From positions 59,349,453-59,413,452 of the forward strand of contig CM060198.1 of NCBI GenBank assembly GCA_030549335.1: 64,000 bases of DNA, written 5' to 3'. The DNA is from Pontederia crassipes. Its lineage: Eukaryota > Streptophyta > Magnoliopsida > Commelinales > Pontederiaceae. Position 1 is the first letter of the stretch. Each line of letters begins with the position of its first letter. Shown here one piece after another: positions 59,466-64,000 of this stretch. The translations under genes and the position numbers were made by a program. The notes under the pieces are model-generated. The model worked only from the letters and a program-made list of their open reading frames with translations. It was not told where the DNA came from and ran no database searches.

Positions 59466-60724
59466 GAGATTCGTGTTCTTGCAGGCTGTGGGAGGGATTA
59501 TATATTTATATTGGGTCGATAGCTAGAACTATGTCAATTAGCCCTCTGTAAAAAAAAAATAAAAATTCCAGTTTCTCTTCATAATAAAGAATTAATCTTA
59601 GTACGATTCCTTTGTGCTATTTAATTCTGTTTTGCGTGGTAGGTACTCGATCGTTTCGTCCTTCGCTCCTGTTGACCTTCCTGAACAGCATGTGTTGGTT
59701 CAGTGTCTTGTGGAAGATTATGAGATGATCACATGCATGCCTTGCTTGTATATTATTATCTCATAGCACAGTAATGGGCTTGTTCATTAGCATTGTTGAT
59801 GTTGTTGTTGTTGTAACATCTGTAATTGTTCCAAGTTTCTAATGTTGTCTGTCAAAGGAGATTGGCCAATGTAGTTTACTTGACTGATGCCTGACTTCCA
59901 TTATGTTAAATTAAATGATCGATATGTCGTAGACGTTTTCTGAATTTGTATGATGATCGTATGCAGGATGCTTACGGCAGAGTCCCATGTGGGTGAGTGG
60001 TGAGAAGAATGTGACTGTTCCCAATATGTATATAAATATATATTTGCTTTGACGCCAGATGTTTGATTACTATGTACAGTCTTTTGACATCTGTTACCAC
60101 AAGATTGACCAGTCTGAATGGCATTCGCCTAACATACATAAAAATTTTTTAGAATTGTTACAGACAAGTCGGTCAGTCGCTAGGACCTGCAAATTTTGTC
60201 TCCACCCCCCACTGCCTGTACTTCACGTTCTTCATGCCCCAATGGCCATCACCTTCCTCCTCTCGACCTTGCAGCAGTTGGCAGCTGTGGCATCTTTTGG
60301 CAGCTAATTCTGCTGTGTCAAACTCACCAGTCACGCATTCTTCTGTGTTGCCTGCCCCTCTCCCCCCTCCATCTTCCTAGCGGTCCTGTTGAGTTGTGGT
60401 GTATTATTTGCCAAGTAAACATGTGGACTTCTCTGTTGCTTGATTTGAATCGGCGTCCCCTATCCTCTGCATTGCAGATGTTTTTTTTTTTGTTTGTTTG
60501 CTTTTCTCAAAAGTCCAAATGATATGTACCCGGGAATCAGAAACCCGAGGATGCGTTCGCATTCCTGATGCAAAAAAAAAGATGGAGAGCACTTTTGACC
60601 AACATGCTTTTGGGGGTGTGCAGTGTGCTGTTCAGACCTAGTTCAAATGTAGTCGGAATCATGTGAATGCGATGATTGTGATTCTCTTAAAATTTTTAGT
60701 GCATAGTTAAATTGACATATTAAT
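59466..60724. other. PSK 3' UTR and downstream DNA
   Basis: The first 120 bases hold the PSK 3' UTR with an AATAAA near 59584. Beyond that no gene is supported; the frames at 60059-60592 are not conserved. T-rich tracts occur near 60481-60492. Confidence 0.5.
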
Positions 60725-61090
60725 TCAAAGTATGTTTGGTTAAAGTAAAATTTGATAATGAAAAATACGATGATTGATGTGATAAAAAAAGTAGATGTGA
60801 TAAATGAGTTCTGAATTAAAAATAATTATTATAATTATAAAGTATAATTTTATTATTAATTAAAATAAAATTATAAATTAAAAAATTTTATGGGAAAATT
60901 TATGTCGAAAATTATATTATTTAAATATAAAAAAAATCATTTTTTAAAATTAATTATATTTAATTTAATATTAAAATTTTTTAATGAAAAAATAGGTAAT
61001 AAATAATATTATATTAATCACTTATTAAAATTATTTTATATTTATTAAATAATTTATTTTAATGAAGATATTGTGTGAGAATAAAGAAAA
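60725..61090. repeat. AT-rich dispersed repeat, copy 2 (MITE-like)
   Basis: This starts near GTATGTTTGGTTAAAG and shares its AT-rich core with 36961-37330, for example TTATATTATTTAAATATAAA and GTAATAAATAATATTATATT. There is no coding content and no clear target duplication. Confidence 0.55.
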
Positions 61091-61288
61091 TAAACTTTGA
61101 AAAAAAACATCATGTCAAAATAAATAAAAAAAAGATGAGGTAGCCTCCAATTTAGGCGAACCGAAGTGGTGGAATCAAATTCCACTAATTTTGTTTTCAC
61201 CTTGAAATCAAATTTCGAGGCAATTAGAGAAAACAAGACTGTGATTTTCGTTCGGTTCGCAACCAAACGACAAAATTTCATTTCAGCA

Positions 61289-61960
61289 TGCACCCGGATG
61301 GTTCATCTTTCTATGTTTGCTTTTGAGTATTCACTATTCAGGCAGCCAAAAGCATAATTTGAAACGACATCAACTGATGCAGTGCAGATTGCAGAATCTT
61401 AATCACTGTTCTGCGGATTGGCCTAAAGTTATCTTTCTAAAATATTTTCTTTTCTTTTCTTTTCTGTAAATTTCGACATTGGAAACAGATGTGTGTTTTA
61501 GAGTTTGCAACTTTGCATCTGCTGTTGCAACATACGAAACGCATTTGTTGCTTAGGTCATACAATTAATTAATCTCGTCACAAATCAGAGGTAAAAATCA
61601 TAGTACACACAAAACATATGTCTTTATGGAGCCGCCAGCAACAGTAAAAGTTTAAATCTTTAAAAATAGTGTCACTTTTATACTTATTGCCAGAGTTCAA
61701 ATTATTTTTCACACAGCTGTTAGGGGAGTGCCGAATTGGTATGCATTCAATTCCACATCCTGGATGCAGGGATATCATAATTTGCTGGATGCATCTCCAA
61801 GATTGTTAGTCCCACTATCAATATTTCAAGCATTCACTAGTGCATAAATAGCAGTAGGAAGGGCCTGCGAGACACGACCTTACTTGAACAGGATCTGTTC
61901 TATAGGCTCGTACAACTGTGTCCTTGAACACTAAGGAGACAGGCAACCACGTCTGGTGGA
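61289..61960 (+). repeat. Diverged duplication, copy A
   Basis: This aligns with 62393-63110. Shared blocks in the same order include GGTTCATCTTTC, GACATCAACTGATGC..GCAGATTGCAGAATC, GAGTGCCGAATTGGTATGCA, TCAATTCCACATCCTGGATG, CATAAATAGCAGTAGGAAGG and GTCCTTGAACACTAAGG. There is no open frame, so the copied unit is not recognisably coding. Confidence 0.75.
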
Positions 61961-62392
61961 TGAACTCATGACCTCATCGCCCGAGCGTGATTAACGGTTC
62001 TGGATTACTCCATCTTGGGTCTTCCATGATGCTGTAGATGATCGTTTCCTAGAATGATGCGAGTCGTCTTCTGGGGCGGCCTTGGGGTTGTCTGACAGAC
62101 CCAATTTTTACCTTTTTTTTTTTTGCTTTCTGTTTTTTTGCCTGAATGATGCTACTTTTGTAATTAGCATCGTGTATCATTGCCGGCAGCATGGTGCTGG
62201 TAGGGGATCAGGTTTCCATAGATGACTCCATGCTTGTTATTCACCACAAGGACACTTTGTGCTTCTGTTTAAGGTTTTCTGACAGACTACTCACAACGGG
62301 GATGCAGAGATATCCAAGACAGTCCCACCGTCGAAGTTTTCAGCTTATTTGAATGCACTGAGACTTCGGAGGCAATGCCATTATTTTATTTC

Positions 62393-63110
62393 AGCAGGCA
62401 CCATGATGTTTCATCTTTCAGCTTTGTGATGGTTCTCCCTGATATGTTTGCATTGTCAGATTGTCTATCTTATCCAGACAGCAAAAACACAGTTTGAAGT
62501 GACATGATCTAATGCTTACGGACTGCACAATCCTAATCACTATTACTCATACTTGAGCTTTACTTATTCAATATTTTGAGGAATATTCAATATTTTACAT
62601 GTATAATACAACTTTTTTAAGGAAAGTGCATTAACTACCAGGCATCAGTGACAAATCATTAGCTTAAATATAATCTCATGTTTGTTTTTATCAGAAAAAA
62701 CCTTTTTTTTTAAGGAAAGTGCATTATCTGTTAGTGAAATAGTCGGTCGCATTACAAAAATTTTCAGAGGACCATCATCATACTGAAGTGCTTTCTCCTT
62801 TTACATGAATTTTGTGGTAATCCCAAACCCTTTTGGATCACATCTCACACCTCCGCGGCTGTTAGCGGAGAGCTGAATTAGTATGTATTCAATATTCAAT
62901 TCCACATCCCGGATGGCAGAGACATCATAATTTAGTATCATACTGAGGTTGGGAGGGATCTAAATTATTAGTCCCATATTCACTATTTCTAAGTTACACT
63001 ACTGCATAAATAGCTATAGGAAGGATTGGGCCAACATCCGTTACGGTCGTTCACTTCTTGAACACGATCTGTTCTGTAGGATACAATTTTGTCCTTGAAC
63101 ACTAAGGCCT
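62393..63110 (+). repeat. Diverged duplication, copy B
   Basis: The partner of 61289-61960, offset by about 1.1 kb, with several small length differences. The 430 bp between the copies (61961-62392) shows no gene. Confidence 0.75.
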
Positions 63111-63212
63111 CCCCTCCACTTAATCAAATGAGATCACTATAATCCCAGCTACCGAAAGAACTTGGCGTTCCCTTTTTTTTTTGTTCCTTGCACAATTATT
63201 CAAGTGGGCCCC

Positions 63213-63560
63213 TAAGAGTAAAGCTCAAATATCTAACTTATGAATACTTATTACAACATTTGGGTGTCCTGAGAGGTGATAGATTTTTAGAACTTTAATT
63301 CTCTTTCAAATCGAAATTGAACCGTTACAATCAATGATAAAGCTTTTGGAGATTAGAGTCTAAGAGTAAGGTTCAAAGATCTAACTTATAGATACTTATT
63401 ACAAGCTTTAGGTGTTTTAAGAGGTGATAGATCTTTAGAACTTTAACTCTATATCAAACCGAAGTTGAATAGTTACCATCAATGATAAAGCTCTTGGAGA
63501 TTAGAGTCTAAGAGTAAGGTTCAAAGATTTAAGTTATAGATACATATTACAACTTCTTTT
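63213..63560 (+). repeat. 148-bp tandem repeat, about 2.3 copies
   Basis: Units start TAAGAGTAA at 63213, 63361 and 63509, exactly 148 bp apart. Shared blocks include GAGAGGTGATAGATTTTTAG and CAATGATAAAGC..TTGGAGATTAGAGTC. The third unit is partial. There is no coding content. Confidence 0.9.
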
Positions 63561-63561
63561 A

Positions 63562-63627
63562 CCTGTTTGGCAAAATAAGAGGGAATAAGACGTTAATCCA
63601 ACCCTTATTCTCGAAATAAACAGAGCC
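63562..63627. repeat. Tiny inverted-repeat remnant
   Basis: CTGTTTGGCAAAATAAGAGG at the left pairs imperfectly with the complement of the right end (CTCTGTTTATTTCGAGAATA) about 65 bp away. It looks like an internally deleted MITE lying directly beside the Tourist-like element. Confidence 0.5.
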
Positions 63628-63630
63628 TAA

Positions 63631-63847
63631 CGCCCCGTTCGGTTGAGGTTAGGTTTACATGAGATTACGACATATAATTCAGTAGATTAGTCAATTTTTG
63701 AAGTCTGCGTCAAATTACTTTTATTTTGCGTGATATAAAAAATGACAATTTTACCTTTTATACTTTTTGTAGAATAAATGCTACGTTTGATTATAACCCA
63801 CGAGATACCTACATAATCCATCAAATAACCTGCAACCAAACGCCGCC
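63631..63847. mobile_element. Tourist-like MITE (PIF/Harbinger)
   Basis: A 217-bp element with a 3-bp TAA target duplication (63628-63630 and 63848-63850). Imperfect inverted ends of about 30 bp match: CGCCCCGTTCGGTTGAGGTT at the left and the complement GGCGGCGTTTGGTTGCAGGTT at the right. The GGCGTTTGGTTGC end and the TAA duplication are typical of Harbinger-derived MITEs in plants. There is no transposase. The open frame at 63726-63974 crosses its right edge and is not a gene. Confidence 0.7.
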
Positions 63848-64000
63848 TAAAAGACAATCAACCACATCTGATGTAACAACCGACTCAATCAGAAAAAAAG
63901 AAGAAAACAAAGAAAGTAAAAATCGTAACAACCTGTCAGAAAAAAATATATATATAAATCCAAATCTCAATTGAAGTAGAGGCCGATTAGAGATAAAAAG

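Noticed and set aside
1-64000. CRISPR arrays, operons, toxin or phage systems
   Set aside because: The window is plant nuclear DNA; repeats present are microsatellites, minisatellites and transposon ends without spacer structure.

Overview
The window is nuclear DNA of a flowering plant, most likely a non-grass monocot of the banana/ginger type. The CSLC protein starts with the monocot-style MAPWS...[12 protein letters not shown] leader, and an inserted plastid fragment comes from ycf1, a gene that grass plastids have lost. The species guess is inference. Genes are sparse, with introns, and sit in AT-rich intergenic DNA full of transposable elements and microsatellites. No prokaryotic operons, CRISPR arrays or phage are present, and I found no evidence of a new multi-gene system.

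Layout: (1) 1-3122 is upstream DNA with a probable hAT-type MITE, then the CSLC promoter and leader. (2) 3123-6134 (+) is a five-exon xyloglucan glucan synthase gene of the cellulose synthase-like C family. (3) 12076-15430 (-) is a nine-exon AINTEGUMENTA-like/PLETHORA transcription factor gene with the conserved 9-nt microexon. (4) 21578-21651 (+) is an intact tRNA-Asn(GTT). (5) 23695-26304 is a solo LTR with a 5-bp target duplication and an internal minisatellite. (6) 26720-27172 (+) is a small DUF688-type protein gene. (7) 30349-31432 (-) is a two-exon DUF4378 protein gene. (8) 35752-36087 (-) is a small plant protein of unknown function. (9) 36088-45207 is gene-poor and AT-rich; it holds a non-autonomous Mutator-like element (43261-44523) with long TIRs and a perfect 10-bp target duplication. 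(10) 45208-49550 is a young non-autonomous LTR element. (11) 51220-53770 is a decayed CACTA transposon with transposase remains. (12) 55572-56378 is a second long-TIR element. (13) 57100-57950 is a plastid ycf1 fragment flanked by 37-bp direct repeats. (14) 59168-59465 (+) is a phytosulfokine precursor gene. (15) 61290-63847 holds an old roughly 1.1-kb duplication, a 148-bp tandem repeat and a Tourist-like MITE.

The host genes are independent loci: cell-wall synthesis, meristem/embryo transcription control, peptide hormone signalling, and three plant proteins of unknown role. Nothing suggests they form a pathway. Coordinates for spliced genes give the whole CDS span; exon borders are in the evidence text and were set by GT-AG signals, reading phase and remembered family sequences, not by a database search.
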